Positions 1-12,690 are shown, counted from the first letter of the stretch. The stretch is 64,000 nt of DNA from Watersipora subatra (GCF_963576615.1 NC_088710.1:23183114-23247113); one strand, 5' to 3'. The notes: generated by a model not told the origin, from the sequence alone. A program made the numbers and translations.

Positions 1-429
1 CTAATGTTATAAGTATATATTCCATCTCATAGAAACACTGAGTGCACCACCTACTATTATAAGTATATAATCCATCTCATAGAAACACAGAGCTCCACCT
101 AATGTACAAGGAATCAATCGCTTGTGATTAATAAATTATCATAAAGTATTTGCTGCAGAAAACAAGGGCAAAAACAAGCGGATGCATTTGACCAACCAGA
201 GCATGATAAATGAACTACTACTGTATATAAAATGAGCGCAATCAGCACCTTATTAGTACCTTATATTTAGAAAATTCATTTAAAAGCTGCGCATCACAAT
301 TCTTTCACTGTTTTTATCAAAAAGAAATGAATAATGATAAAAGTTAAAGTCGACTAGGAACCAAGTGAGTTTCTACAATGAACTAATTCTTGTTGATGTA
401 TGATAATATATTCATAAGAGAAAAGAGAG
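1..429. other. AT-rich non-coding stretch
   Basis: No open frame, splice-bounded exon or RNA gene could be supported here. The first 110 bases contain a degenerate direct repeat of about 55 bases around the phrase ATAATCCATCTCATAGAAAC. Confidence 0.6.
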
Positions 430-1720
430 TAGTTAGTGTTAAGTGATAACGATCCAATATGATGAAGACTTGACCTCAAACTTATTATGATAAAGACTTG
501 AGCTTAAACTCATTAAAATAAAGACTTGACCTTAGACTCAATATCATAAAGACTTCACCTTAGACTCAATATCATATACTCGACCTTAGACTCATTATCA
601 TAAAGACTTGACCTTAGACTCATTATGATAAAGACTTGACCTTAGACTCATTATCATAAAGACTTGACCTTACCCTAATTATCATAAAAACTTGACCTTA
701 GACTCATTATCATAAAGACTTGACCTTAGACTCATTTTGATAAAGTCTTGACCTTAGACTTATTATCATAAAGACTTGACCTTTGACTCATTATCATAAA
801 GACTTGACGTAAGACTCATTATCATAAAGACTTGACGTATGACTCATTATCATGAAGACTTGATATTTGACTAAATATCATAAAGATTTGACCTCAGACT
901 CATTATGATAAAGACTTGACCTTAGACTCATTATGATAAAGACTTGACCTTAGACTCATTATCATAGACTTGACCTCAGACTCATTATCATAAAGACTTG
1001 ACCTTTGACTCATTATCATAAAGACTTGACTTTAGAATCATTTTGATAAAGTCTTGACCTTAGACTTATTATCATAAAAACTTGACCTTAGACTCATTAT
1101 CATAAAGACTTGACCTCAGACTCATTATGATAAAGACTTGACCTTAGACTCATTATCCTAAAGACTGGACCTTACTCATTATCATAAAGACTTGACATTT
1201 GACTAACTATCATAAAGGCTTGATCTTAGATTAAATATCATAAAGATTTCACCTCAGACTCATTATGATAAAGACTTGACCTTAGACTCATTATGATAAA
1301 GACTTGACCTTAGACTCATTATGATAAAGACTTGACCATAGACTCATTATCATAGACTTGACCTCAGACTCATTATCATAAAGACTTGACCTTTGACTCA
1401 TTATCATAAAGACTTGACTTTAGACTCATTATCATAAAGACTTGACCTTAGACTCATTATGATAAAGACTTGACCTTAGACTCATTATGATAAAGACTTG
1501 ACCTTAGACTCATTATCATAGACTTGACCTCAGACTCATTATCATAAAGACTTGACCTTTGACTCATTATCATAAAGACTTGACTTTAGACTCATTATCA
1601 TAAAGACTTGACCTTAAACTCATTATCATAAAGAGTGGACCTAAGACTCATTATCCTAAAGCCTTGAATTTAAACTCAATATCATAAATACTTGACCTTG
1701 GACTCATTATCATAACGTCG
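430..1720. repeat. 28-bp minisatellite array
   Basis: About 45 head-to-tail copies of a 28-bp unit built on CTCATTATCATAAAGACTTG followed by ACCTTAGA. Copies differ by point changes (ATCAT or ATGAT; CTTAGA, CTCAGA or TTTGAC) and occasional loss of the AAAG. Blocks of variants recur at 900-1020 and 1260-1590, so larger segments were duplicated within the array. No coding frame persists. It lies just downstream, in minus-strand sense, of the candidate exon at 1901-1963, so it may be intronic. Confidence 0.95.
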
Positions 1721-1900
1721 CGCCCTTACATCGTATTACCTTTTTAAAAAAACTTTTAGATAGAAAGTAGAAACAGGGAATATAAAGGCAAAAGGAAGTA
1801 TGAAATGTTTTAAGCCATCTGCCACCCAGATGGCAACATTTGGAGGCGGTCAACCGGTAATGCTGGTAACACAGTGCATAACAAATCATATGGTACTCAC

Positions 1901-1963
1901 CTACAGCATGGCCAGAGATGCACACAAGATGTTCAGAAGATTCCAGAAGCTTCACAACATCAT
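1901..1963 (-). CDS. candidate internal exon of an unidentified minus-strand gene
   Basis: On the minus strand a 63-base block is bounded by an acceptor (CCATTATATACAG) and a strong donor (GTGAGTACC). It is open in the frame that reads DVVKLLESSEHLVCISGHAV, with two bases at its start and one at its end belonging to split codons. It joins in phase to the block at 2818-2945, which ends with one base: G plus AT gives Asp. Composition looks protein-like in an AT-rich setting. I do not recognise the family. Chance exon-like blocks cannot be excluded. Confidence 0.4.
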
Positions 1964-2224
1964 CTGTATATAATGGAAAACCACTCATTAGTGATAGCAG
2001 AATATGACACAATATTCATCACACACAACACACGTGTGCTTCCTACAGCATTGGAATGCATACGGAAAGTTTACAGTTCAAGAATGGTTGCGACTAAGAC
2101 TGCACAATGCAGAGAGTAACAACTTCGGTTAACCTTCGAACAAATACGGCTAGCAGAGGTAGAGAAAGCAGCGGTTCTGGCAATGTATATAGAACAACTT
2201 GACAATGAATTATAATGCACTCAG

Positions 2225-2385
2225 TCCTTGAGTGTACCACTGGTTTACCACTGGTACTGAGATATACCGCTTCATCACTGATTGTACCAGTGATGATGTG
2301 GTACTGAGATGTACCAGCTCATCACTGATTGCATCAATGATATAGTGGTACTGACAAGTACCACTAGTGATAAAGTGGTACTTCT
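2225..2385. repeat. short degenerate tandem repeat
   Basis: Three to four imperfect copies of a unit of about 45 bases with recurring GTACCAC, GTGGTACTGA and CATCACTGATTG. The rest of the interval from 1964 to 2817 shows no supported gene; the 76-residue plus-strand frame at 2309-2539 has no splice or family support. Confidence 0.6.
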
Positions 2386-2817
2386 GATTTCATTAGTTCC
2401 TTTTAGTTTTGATTGTTTAGTTTGCCTGAATCATGATGATAATTACCCCGGCAGTCTAGCGTACCATGAAAGATCATCAATAAATAGTATTTTAGTCAAC
2501 CTGCGTCTATATTACTTCTGTTCACTTTTTCTTCTATAAAGCACAAACAACACTTTGAAACCTTTCTTCTTTAGTGGCGGTCAAATAGAGGTGTCGTTCA
2601 AATAGAGGATATTGAGTGATATCCAATAGCGTGGTCTTATATTCATCTTCTAGAATATTCTAGAATGCTGCGGTCCTTTATGTCAGGCTGTGCAAGCCAA
2701 AAGTTCTGTTAAAATGACTAGAAGCTAGACAAGAATAAAAATCATACAACTTGTAACTTCATTTATAATTCAGCAGTGGGTAAAATGGTTTGAGCTAACC
2801 TTTAGCATTAGTTCTAC

Positions 2818-2945
2818 CAATATCTTGAGTCGAGAAGGGCTCTTGAAGCTGGTGGGAACTCATCTGGCAAAGCTGCAGCTTTGAGTGCCCAAACAATAGA
2901 GTTATAACATCAGGAAACTCTAGACAAGGTATTTGCAACATCAGC
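2818..2945 (-). CDS. candidate internal exon of an unidentified minus-strand gene
   Basis: A 128-base minus-strand block with acceptor (ATATATTACAG) and donor (ATTG followed by GTAGAAC). In one phase (1 + 42 codons + 1) it stays open and reads through CLEFPDVITLLFGHSKLQLC and ends STQDI. The other two phases are not favoured. The trailing single base is phase-compatible with 1901-1963. The leading single base is compatible with the two-base overhang of the block at 13101-13189. Function unknown. The intron-exon structure is inferred from splice motifs only. Confidence 0.42.
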
Positions 2946-4540
2946 CTGTAATATATATGATGATTCAACTAAAGTTACTACTGCCTCAGAATGTCCTTGG
3001 GGCAAGGAGTACCACAAAATAGTTCATAGAAAAGTAAGAGATGAATTAATAATAACACCAAGATAAACCGATTTGCAAAGGAATCAGAAAGTGTGGAAGA
3101 CTGTCTTAGACATATGAATTTGTAGCATGAACAAAATATAAGTCTGTGAATGACAATCAGGACAGACGTACAGTAAGTAATCTATCCTACTTTATGGCTT
3201 CATCTTTGGCGGCTTTGCTGAATCATTGTTTTTCCGTGAACTTGATTTGTATACACATACACTGTAATGAGGAAAATGGCGTAAAGGAAAATGGCGTACA
3301 ATGCCACAGCAATGAGCTGGTTGATGTCAGCAATAAAAATAAAATCCCTTCTCGTAACAGCTGAAATCGAATTCAACTATTCAATGAGATTTGACAATCT
3401 CATAATTTTACAGATAATTTTGTAAAAGCCATTTTCATCATTTCGCTATCGAATGCTAATTGGCTCAAGATCTTTTAGCATTCACTTAATTTCTTTGACT
3501 TTCACTCTAGTCATATTTCGAAGTTGCGTTCTCATTTGTCACTAGAGAATTTTTTTACTACATATAACATACTATAGATGTATGCCACAGGTAAAAAGTT
3601 ACACATATAGTGATTTCAAAAGTTCAGAAAGCTGTTTATGTTCCAGAGTATTATAACTATGGTTGGTACTTCAAAAAGAATCAATTTTCTATTTCATGGA
3701 AATTTCGATTTCACGCGTGGGTCAGTAACTTATTCTTGCGAAGCAGGAGGGATTACTGTACACTGTGTACTTATTACTGTGTCAATACAAGTGCAGATGA
3801 AATACAAAGGAGCTTTCAAAGTAAATGTATCTATAAACTAAGTAATAGTTAGAAGTTGAACAGGGACTCTAAAGACCCATGCACACTATCACTCAAATCA
3901 ATGTTTAGCCACATGATGGACTGCAATGATTAGCTGTTGTAATATCAACGATAAGTTGTACCCACACACTAGAGCAATTAGCTGTAGGTGACCGCTAACC
4001 AACAACCAATAGAAGTTGTGAAATTGCATTCCTGATATCAGGAGGGGGCCCTTTTTCATCTTTTTAATTATCTGATTATGTAATTCATCACCAGCGTAGT
4101 TCTTCACCATGCATGGGAATATGAATTGACACCAATCTTCACAACTGTTGCAATCGGATCCGATGAGTCAACAAACAAACAATCAAGGTGCTAACAGTTG
4201 CGATCATCGGTGTCAAAGTTCAACATGTTGAAAGTCCATCGCATCGTCGCTAGCAACGATTACGTTGGCCATTCATGGCAAAATGATCCCATAACAGCAC
4301 ATCGTTGCGTTTAATCACATGGCAAATCGTGAATTGAATGACAAAATGGCAAAATGATGCCATAGCAGCCCATCGTTGCATAGCTAATAGTTGAATTGAG
4401 TGATAGTATGCACAGACCTTGTGGGTAGCATTGGGATGGGAGCAGACCACAAATAAACATTTCAATACCTTCATTTAATCTCAGCCTGTCAAAGATCAAA
4501 CAAAGATAATATCAGAAGATACCCAGGACACAGCCGGCAG
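2946..4540. other. no supported gene
   Basis: AT-rich sequence. The short frames on both strands lack splice or family support. A direct repeat of about 34 bases, beginning TGGCAAAATGAT, occurs at 4276-4309 and 4347-4380. Confidence 0.5.
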
Positions 4541-4544
4541 ACAC

Positions 4545-4705
4545 TTAAAACATGAACAGAAGACACTTGAGGTATCACCCACGTATCGTCAGGGAACACT
4601 CAAGGTATGGTCATGTAAAACTCAAGGTATCACTAGGTAACACTCAAAGCATCACCAGGCAACACTCAAGGTATTGTCAGGTAAAACTCAGGGTATTGCG
4701 AGGAG
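4545..4705. repeat. short minisatellite, about 22-24 bp unit
   Basis: Six or seven degenerate copies built on ACACTCAAGGTATCACCAGG, alternating between GGTAA and GTAAA junctions. The neighbouring sequence to 5440 has no supported gene. A minus-strand frame ending at 5259 contains a hydrophobic stretch and an AG/GT-bounded 46-base block, but nothing further supports it. Confidence 0.65.
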
Positions 4706-5439
4706 ATACTCTCGAGTGATTATTATATTAACGGTACCGGACAGAACTTTTAAAGTCTGGCTGTATAATTACTTTGTTTTCTAGATTCATGCAAAATTTA
4801 GTTTGTTTAAGAACTCGAAATTTTTTTGTCTTAACATATAAACATACATCTTTACTTTATTTAAAAAATCTAAAAATTATTGCTAATAGCTGTCGCTAAA
4901 CAAGCTGGAAAAACCTAAAAATGGCTATGCTATGTTTTGTATTTGCAAAAGGTAATGGCTGCTGATCGCGCAAACTAAATATCACCTGCATAAAAAAGTT
5001 AGTTTTGATATAAAAATTGGCCGAGTAACTTTAGAGATTTATTTCGCTGAAAGAAATCAAATAAATATATCATGTCAATTATTAGATAATCATGAATCCA
5101 ATAAGGACAATAACTGAAAGCTTAAAAGCGCCAAGTAGAGGCAAATGTAAGTGCAATAAGCTAGCCCTGTTTGACAAACACAAGCCATCATTTAAAAGAT
5201 GCCATGCACTAACCTCACAGATATATCTTAACTCAGCATGAAACACTTCAGCATCTCTCTACTTTCCAAGTCCCAGATGTGTAGTGGTGGTTAAGAAATG
5301 TTCACCTAACAGCAAATAAGTAGCAACAAACAGAAAGATTACGAAAATCCCACTGCAAAGGATACAGAAAGTTATAATGTCATGAGTATTAGACGAATAT
5401 TTTCTATTTTCAAACCAATATTGTTGATGTTGATTACTA

Positions 5440-5672
5440 AAGGTGATGCCACAGAGAATACAAGGGTAAAGGTGATGCCACAGAGGATACAAGGGTAAAG
5501 GTGATGCCACAGAGAATAAAAGGCTAAAGGTAATGCTACAGAGAATACCAGGGTAAAGGTGATGCCACAGAGAATACAAAGGTTAAGGTGATGCCACAGA
5601 GATTACAAGGCTAAAGGTGATGCCACAGAGAATACAAGAGTAAAGGTGATGTCACAAAGAATAAAAGGGTAA
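5440..5672. repeat. 28-bp minisatellite array
   Basis: About eight copies of a 28-bp unit AAGGTGATGCCACAGAGAAT plus ACAAGGGT. The unit is unrelated in sequence to the 28-bp array at 430-1720. The 3' end grades into the purine-rich array that follows. The minus-strand 106-residue frame over this region is repeat-derived. Confidence 0.9.
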
Positions 5673-7924
5673 AGGGAAGGGAGGGTATTCAAAGGGAAGG
5701 TATTTAAAACGAAGGGTGTGTATTTAAGGGGAGGGAGGGTATTTAGAGGGAGGGAGAGTATTTAAAGAGAAGAGAGGGTATTTAAAGGGAAAGGATGGTA
5801 TTTAAAGGGAAGGAATGGTATTTAAAGGAAGGGTATTTAAAGGAAAGGGATGGTATTTAAAGGGAAGGGAGGGTATTTAAAGGAAAAGGAGAGTATTTAG
5901 AGGGAAGGGAGGGTATTTAAAAAGAAGGGATGGTATTTAAAGAGAAGTTATTTAGAGGGAAAGGATGGTATTAAAAATAAAGGGATGGTATTTAAAGGGA
6001 AGGGATGGTATTTAAAAAGGAGAGAGGGTATTTAAAGGGAGGGTATTTAAAGGGAAGGTATTTAAAGGGAAAGGATGGTATTTAAAGGGAAGATATTTAA
6101 CGGGAAGGGGGATATTTAAAGGAAAGGTATTTAAAGGGAGGGGAGGGTATTTAACGGGAGTGTATTTAAAGGGAAGGGATGGTATTTAAAGGGAAGGTAT
6201 TTAAAGGGAAGGTATTTAAAGGGAAGGGGAAGTATTTAAAAAGAAAGGATGGTATTTAAATAGAAGGGAGGGTATTTAAAGGGAGGAGAGAGTCTTTAAA
6301 AAGAGAGTGTATTTAAAGGGAAGGAAGGTATTTAAAAGGAAGGGAAAGTATATAAAAGGAAAATAAGGTATTTAAAAAGAAAGGATAGTATTTAAAGGGA
6401 AGGAATGGTATTTAAAGAGAGGGTATTTAAAGGGAAGGGATGGTATTTAAAGGGAAGGGATGGTATTTAAAGGGAAGGGATAGTATTTAAAGGGAGAGAG
6501 GGTATTTAAAGGGAGGGTATTTAAAGGGAAAGGATGGTATTTAAAGGGAAGATATTTAACGGGAAGGGAGGTTATTTAAAGGAAAGGTATTTAAAGGAAG
6601 GGGAGGGTATTTAACGGGAGTGTACTTAAAGGGAAGGGATGGTATTTAAAGGGAAGGTATTAAAAGGGAAGGGGAAGTATTTAAATAGAAGGGAGGATAT
6701 TTAAAGGGAGGAAAGAGTCTTTAAAAAGAGAGGGTATTTAAAGGGAAGGGAGGGTATTTAAAAGGAAGGGAAAGTATATAAAGGGAAAAGAAGGTATTTA
6801 AAAAGAAAGGATGGTATTTAAAGGGAGGGAGGGTATTTAAAGGGGAGGGTATTTAAAGGGAAGGGAAAGTATTTAAAAAGAAAGGATGGTATTTAAAGGG
6901 AAGGGAGGGTATTAAAAGGGAGGGTATTTAAAGGGAAGGGATGGTATTTAAAGGGAGGGAGGGTATTTAAAGGGAGGGTATTTAAAGGAAAGGTATTTAA
7001 AGGGAAAGGATGGTATTTAAAGGGAAGATATTTAACGGGAAGGGAGGATATTTAAAGGAAAGGTATTAAAAGGGAGGGGAGGGTATTTAATGGGAGTGTA
7101 TTTAAAGGGAAGGGATGGTATTTAAAGGGAAGGGATGGTATTTAAAGGGAAGGGAGGGTATTTAAAGGGAGGGTATTTGAAGGGAGGGTATTTAAAGGGA
7201 AGGGATGGTATTTAAAGAGAAGGAAGGGTATTTAAAGGGAAGGAAGGGTATTTAAAGGAAGGGTATTTAAAGGGAGGGTATTTAAAGGGAAGGGATGGTA
7301 TTTAAAGGGAAGGGATGGTATTTAAAGGGAGGGAGGGTATTTAAAGGAAAAGGAGGGTATTTAAAGGGAAGGGAGGGTATTTAAAGAGAAGGAAGGGTAT
7401 TTAAAGGGAAGGGAGGGTATTTAAAGAGAAGGGAGGGTATTTAAAGAGAACGAAGGGTATTTATAGGGAAGGAAGGGTATTTAAAGGGAAGGGAGGGCAT
7501 TTAAAGGGAAGGAAGGGTATTTAAAGGAAAGGAATGGTACTTAAAGAGAAGAGAGGGTATTTAAAGGGAAGGAAGGGTATTTAAAGGGAAGGAAGGGTAT
7601 TTAAAGGTAAGGAAAGGGATTTAAAGGTAAGGAAGGGTATTTAAAGGGAAGGAAGGGTATTTAAAGGGAAGGAAGGGTATTTAAAGGGAAGGAAGGGTAT
7701 TTAAAGAGAAGGAAGGGTATTTAAAGAGAAGGAAGGGTATTTAAAGGGAAGGAAGGGTATTTAAAGGGAAGGGAGGGTATTTAAAGGCAAGGGAGGATAT
7801 TTAAAGGGAAGGGAGGGTATTTAAAGAGAAGGAAGGGTATTTAAAGGTAAGGGAAAGTATTTAAAGGGAAGGGAGGATATTTAAAGAGAAGGGAGGATAT
7901 TTAAAGGGAAGGAAGGGTATTTAA
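5673..7924. repeat. about 20-bp cytosine-poor minisatellite, left half
   Basis: More than a hundred copies of a unit of about 20 bases, consensus GGTATTTAAAGGGAAGGGAG, with frequent shorter variants. The plus strand is almost free of C. The repeated phrase AGATATTTAACGGGAAG near 6091, 6550 and 7026 marks a higher-order repeat of about 460-475 bp. Each unit contains TTAA inside TATTTAAA. Runs of three G at short spacing give potential for G-quadruplex structure. Confidence 0.97.
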
Positions 7925-9246
7925 AGAATAGAGAAAGCATAATATTATTATGCTTTATTATTTATCTTGAGGTGTTGACTGGTGTTTTAAAAAAAGAATC
8001 AAGGAGATTGACCAACCAGAAGCTGAGATATAGCCAGCCAAACATAGGTCTACCTAAAAACGAATCGGAGGAAAAACCCCTCGAAAACCCCAAAAGTTGT
8101 GACGTATAAAATCGACTTATTGGATATGTGCCGGAGTTGCGCACCCTTACCTCCATTGCGTATACTGATTGTTTTAGGCTGTGAGATGCGAAACGCTTCT
8201 CGCGGTAGTAAATAATTTACAGACAAGCTTTGGTTTCTCAAAAAAATCAAGCAAACATTGTGTGGTTAAGGCAACTGCCCACAACCCCCTGCCATGATTT
8301 GTCAAAACAGAAGAGGATATTTTGATTATTGTGCCTCAAACTTCAACTCTATATGCACCGAAGATCGTCTGTTGAACAAACGGCGCGTGTATAGCCTATG
8401 CCGGTCTATAATTTACAATATCCGCTATTCGCAGTTTGTTTACCAGTCGAATAAGACACGCGGGTGTAAATCTTTGTTCCTTCTTCATCTTTGTACCTAC
8501 TGCAGCATTTAGTTGATTTTTAGGATTATTGTCACTGTTAATTAAACTGTAAGTTCACTACAGCCATATTTTTGAAAAGAATAACTTGACCGTGCTGCTC
8601 TTGTCGTAAGAAAAGAAAACAACTTTTGATTTGATTCTTCTGTCTATGTTATCTATAATTGTTTTTTATGATTAATTAATATAATCATAATGCATATTAT
8701 ACAAAATAATAATATACCTTTGTATAGAATTAACGATGTAATTAATATAATTTGTAGAAAATTCCAAATGATAATCGCGATTGATGATTGATTGAAGAAA
8801 ATACTATGCAGATACTTATGCTGAAGTTCATATCTTATCATTTAATATATTACTTACTGAACTGATCATAGATGCGTGTAATTATTTCATGCTAAAACTA
8901 ATCTACACGTCAGAGGGACTGGTTCGGAATTTTTGGAGCAATGATTGTTAGGCCCAATTTGATTAGTCTATTCTTTCTACGATTAAACCAATTAAACCGT
9001 CGTGATTGTTATAGGAGCGCGCATTAGTTGGCTTGATTGACCAATGGCACACAAGTCGATTTCATACGTCATATTTTTATGCTAATATGAGGATTACCAA
9101 AACACTTATGTTTTTTGGTAGACCTATGTTTGGCTGGCTATATCTCAGCTTCTGGTTGGTCAATCTCCTTGATTCTTTTTTTAAAACACCATTCCACACC
9201 TCAAGATAAATAATAAAGCATAATAATATTATGCTTTCTTTATTCT
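7925..9246. mobile_element. non-autonomous TTAA element with long TIRs, copy 1
   Basis: 1322 bp flanked on both sides by TTAA (7921-7924 and 9247-9250). The ends are inverted repeats of about 130 bp, starting AGAATAGAGAAAGCATAATA on the left and an almost identical reverse complement on the right. The insertion lies inside the minisatellite; removing the element and one TTAA gives GGTATTTAAAGGCAAG, a normal unit. Further subterminal inverted segments (around 8100 and 9050, near GTGACGTA and TACGTCA) extend the foldback. No transposase frame is present. TTAA duplication is typical of the piggyBac superfamily, but other TTAA-targeting MITEs exist. Confidence 0.92.
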
Positions 9247-11276
9247 TTAAAGGCAAGAGAGGATATTTAAAGGCAAGGGAGGATATTTAAAGGGAAGGGA
9301 GGGTATTTATAGAGAAGGAAGGGTATTTAAAGGTAAGGGAAAGTATTTAAAGGGAAGGGAGGGTATTTAAAGGGAAGGAAGGGAGGATATTTAAAGGGAA
9401 GGAAGGGTATTTAAACAGAAGGGATGGTATTTAAAGAGAAGGGAGGGTATTTAAAGGGAAGGGAAGGTAATTAAAACGAAATGATTTAAAGGTAAAGGGT
9501 ATTCAAAAGGAAAGGAAGGTATTTAAAAAGAAGGGAGGGTATTTAAAGGGAAAGGATGGTACTTAAAGGGAGGGTATTAAAAGAGAAGGAAGGGTATTTC
9601 AAGGGAAGGAAAGGTATTTAAAGGGAAGGAAGGGTATTTAAAGGGAAGGAAGGGTATTTAAAGAGAAGGGAGGGTATTTAAAGGGAAGGGAGGGATATTT
9701 AAAGGGAGGGTATTTGAAGGGAGGGTATTTAAAGGGAAGGGAGGGTATTTAAAGGTAAGAAAGGGTATTTAAAGGGAAGGAAGGGTATTGGAAGGGAGGG
9801 TATTTAAAGAAAAGGGAAGGTATTTAAAGAGAAGGAAGGGTATTTAAAGGGAAGGGAGGGTATTTAAAAGGAAGGGAAAGTATATAAAGGGAAAAGAAGG
9901 TATTTAAAAAGAAAGGATGGTATTTAAAGGGAGGGTATTTAAAGGGGAGGGCATTTAAAGGGAAGGGAAAGTATTTAAAAAGAAATGATGGTATTTAAAG
10001 GAAAGGGAGGGTATTTAAAGGGAGGGTATTTAAAGGGAAGGGATGGTATTTAAAGGGAAGGGATGGTATTTAAAGGGAGGGAGGGTATTTAAAGGAAAAG
10101 GAGGGTATTTAAAGGGAAGGGAGGGTATTTAAAGAGAAGGAAGGGTATTTAAAGGGAAGGGAGGGTATTTAAAGAGAAGGGAGGGTATTTAAAGAGAACG
10201 AAGGGTATTTATAGGGAAGGAAGGGTATTTAAAGGAAAGGGAGGGCATTTAAAGGGAAGGAAGGGTATTTAAAGGAAAGGAATGGTACTTAAAGAGAAGG
10301 GAGGGTATTTAAAGGGAAGGAAGGGTATTTAAAGGGAAGGAAGGGTATTTAAAGGTAAGGAAAGGGATTTAAAGGTAAGGAAGGGTATTTAAAGGGAAGG
10401 AAGGGTATTTAAAGGGAAGGAAGGGTATTTAAAGGGAAGGAAGGGTATTTAAAGAGAAGGAAGGGTATTTAAAGGGAAGGGAGGATATTTAAAGGGAAGG
10501 AAGGGTATTTAAAGGGAAGGGAGGGTATTTAAAGGCAAGGGAGGATATTTAAAGGGAAGGGAGGGTATTTAAAGAGAAGGAAGGGTATTTAAAGGTAAGG
10601 GAAAGTATTTAAAGAGAAGGGAGGATATTTAAAGAGAAGGGAGGATATTTAAAGGGAAGGAAGGGTATTTAAAGGCAAGGGAGGATATTTAAAGGGAAGG
10701 GAGGGTATTTAAAGAGAAGGAAGGGTATTTAAAGGTAAGGGAAAGTATTTAAAGGGAAGGGAGGGTATTTAAAGGGAAGGAAGGGTATTTAAAGGGAAGG
10801 GAGGATATTTAAAGGGAAGGAAGGGTATTTAAACAGAAGGGATGGTATTTAAAGAGAAGGGAGGGTATTTAAAGGGAAGGAAAGGTATTTAAAGGCAAGG
10901 GAGGATATTTAAAGGGAAGGGAGGGTATTTAAAGAGAAGGAAGGGTATGTAAAGGTAAGGGAAAGTATTTAAAGGCAAGGGAGGGTATTTAAAGGGAAGG
11001 AAGGGTATTTAAAGGGAAGGGAGGATATTTAAAGGGAAGGAAGGGTATTTAAACGGAAGGGATAGTATTTAAAGAGAAGGGAGGGTATTTAAAGGGAAGG
11101 AAGGGTATTTAAAGGGAAGGGAGGGTATTTAAAGAGAAGGGAGGGTATTTAAAGGGAAGGGAGGGTATTTAAAGGAAAGGAAGGGTATTTAAAGCGAAGG
11201 AAGGGTATTTAAAGGGAAGGGAGGATATTTAAAGAGAAGGGAGGATATTTAAAGAAAAGGGAGGGTATTTAAAAGG
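9247..11276. repeat. about 20-bp cytosine-poor minisatellite, right half
   Basis: Continuation of the array at 5673-7924 after the TTAA element. The segment 9856-10690 is a near copy of material on the other side of the insertion (about 6735-6945 plus 7310-7935). It includes the rare variant GAGAACGAAGGGTATTTATA at about 7446 and 10194, which shows large-scale duplication within the array. Confidence 0.96.
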
Positions 11277-12565
11277 AAATATGGTCAACAAAAGTAAAAC
11301 ATAAGTTAGAGGTAAATAAAGGATATGGTAATGAGACCATCTTTATCAATGCTGATCAGTTTGGTGCACTGCCCAGGGAAATGAATCTATTTTAATAAAC
11401 TTATAGAAACTTGATGGTTGTAGAGGATGGCTAACTCCCTTCCAGCCTACAATGTTCACATATGGTATGTTCAAATTACCCATAACTAAGGCTTTCTTAA
11501 CTGTAAACATACAAGATGTCAGCCGTAATGCAATTACATACCAGAACATCCTAAACAACCACTTTTCCAGATACAAGTCCTGCAGCAAGCCTACAATTAG
11601 AAAAAAAGTCGACCGATGGCAAACCATTTGTGAAAATACTACACAGTAAAGCCATGCATTATTAGTAGCAAACTTTGTAAATATTGATATAATAAATGGT
11701 GTTTAGTACCTTGAGAGATTTAATAATTAAATTTGTATGAATATTAAATGTCACTTTCATCACATAGTAGTCACACAAATCATCAGTCAAGCATTTTGAA
11801 CAACTCATAGAGATTCATCAGAATAACTTATCTAACTGACTCCTAGTGTGATCCTCTAACCGCTAGTAGTGATCATGCTACATGAGCAGTGATAACTATG
11901 ATGATGTTTAACCATGTTTTTACACAATCTTCACTATAATAATATTTGTCTATCCGACACCACACTAAAAGCATTATGAAAAAGATCGCCTCACACAAGA
12001 ATGAAACCCCAGGCATCGGATTAAAAAGCAAGCATGCTACCACTACCCCATTTAGTCACCTTACCACTTCATGGGATAATTAGGCATATACTGATTACTC
12101 ATGATGATCTCTCACAGCACATGAGACTGGTAAGTATACTACTTATCTTAATATAAACACCATGTAGCAATTTACATGTATATCAATGATCAAGAAGGCT
12201 TGCCTTGGCATCAGAGTAAGTGGCAAAATGATGCGTATGCAAACTTTCTGATATTGACAACACAAGATCGACTACAAACACTGGCAGGAATTTTTGAACA
12301 GCATACCAACCTCTTGCCCCTCAGATATGGAACAAAATTTATACACTGAAGGCAGTAGACAATAAGGAATGATGAACAATAAAAATAAGCCCTAAAGAAT
12401 GTTCTAGAAAACCAATCCCAAAGCACATCCCTGAGTTTTCATATTAATAATCAAACAAGTGCGAAAAGAAGCATTGCTTTGTTTAAACCTAACAGATTCT
12501 AGAAACAAGATTTTGTGTATTAAGTACATTAATGAGGAACATCACCGCATATACAGCCTATGATA
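11277..12565. other. no firm gene; ambiguous exon-like blocks on the minus strand
   Basis: Minus-strand splice-like motifs occur around 11549-11598 (acceptor TTTTTTTCTAATTGTAG, donor GTATGTAA) and 11345-11505 (acceptor TGTATGTTTACAG, then an open frame ending HQTDQH). Another open stretch around 12190-12325 ends at a stop. Their phases cannot be tied together convincingly, so they are recorded as possible exons only. Confidence 0.25.
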
Positions 12566-12569
12566 CTTT

Positions 12570-12690
12570 TTACCATAGATATAGTAAACCATAAACCATA
12601 GATACAGTAAACCATAAACCATAGATATAGTAAACCATCGACCATAGATATAGTAAACCATAGATATAGTAAGGGTTTACTATATCTATG
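12570..12690. repeat. short tandem repeat ending in a hairpin
   Basis: Four or five copies of a unit of about 24 bases, ACCATAGATATAGTAAACCAT. The last copy is followed by its own inverted copy (CATAGATATAGTAA, spacer GGGT, TTACTATATCTATG), giving a 14-bp-arm hairpin. Confidence 0.8.

Noticed and set aside
430-1720. Regular 28-bp repeats resembling a CRISPR array
   Set aside because: Units are contiguous without unique spacers, and the context is eukaryotic.
1710-2012. 100-codon minus-strand ORF as a complete gene
   Set aside because: It reads through an acceptor and a donor; only the splice-bounded 1901-1963 portion looks coding.
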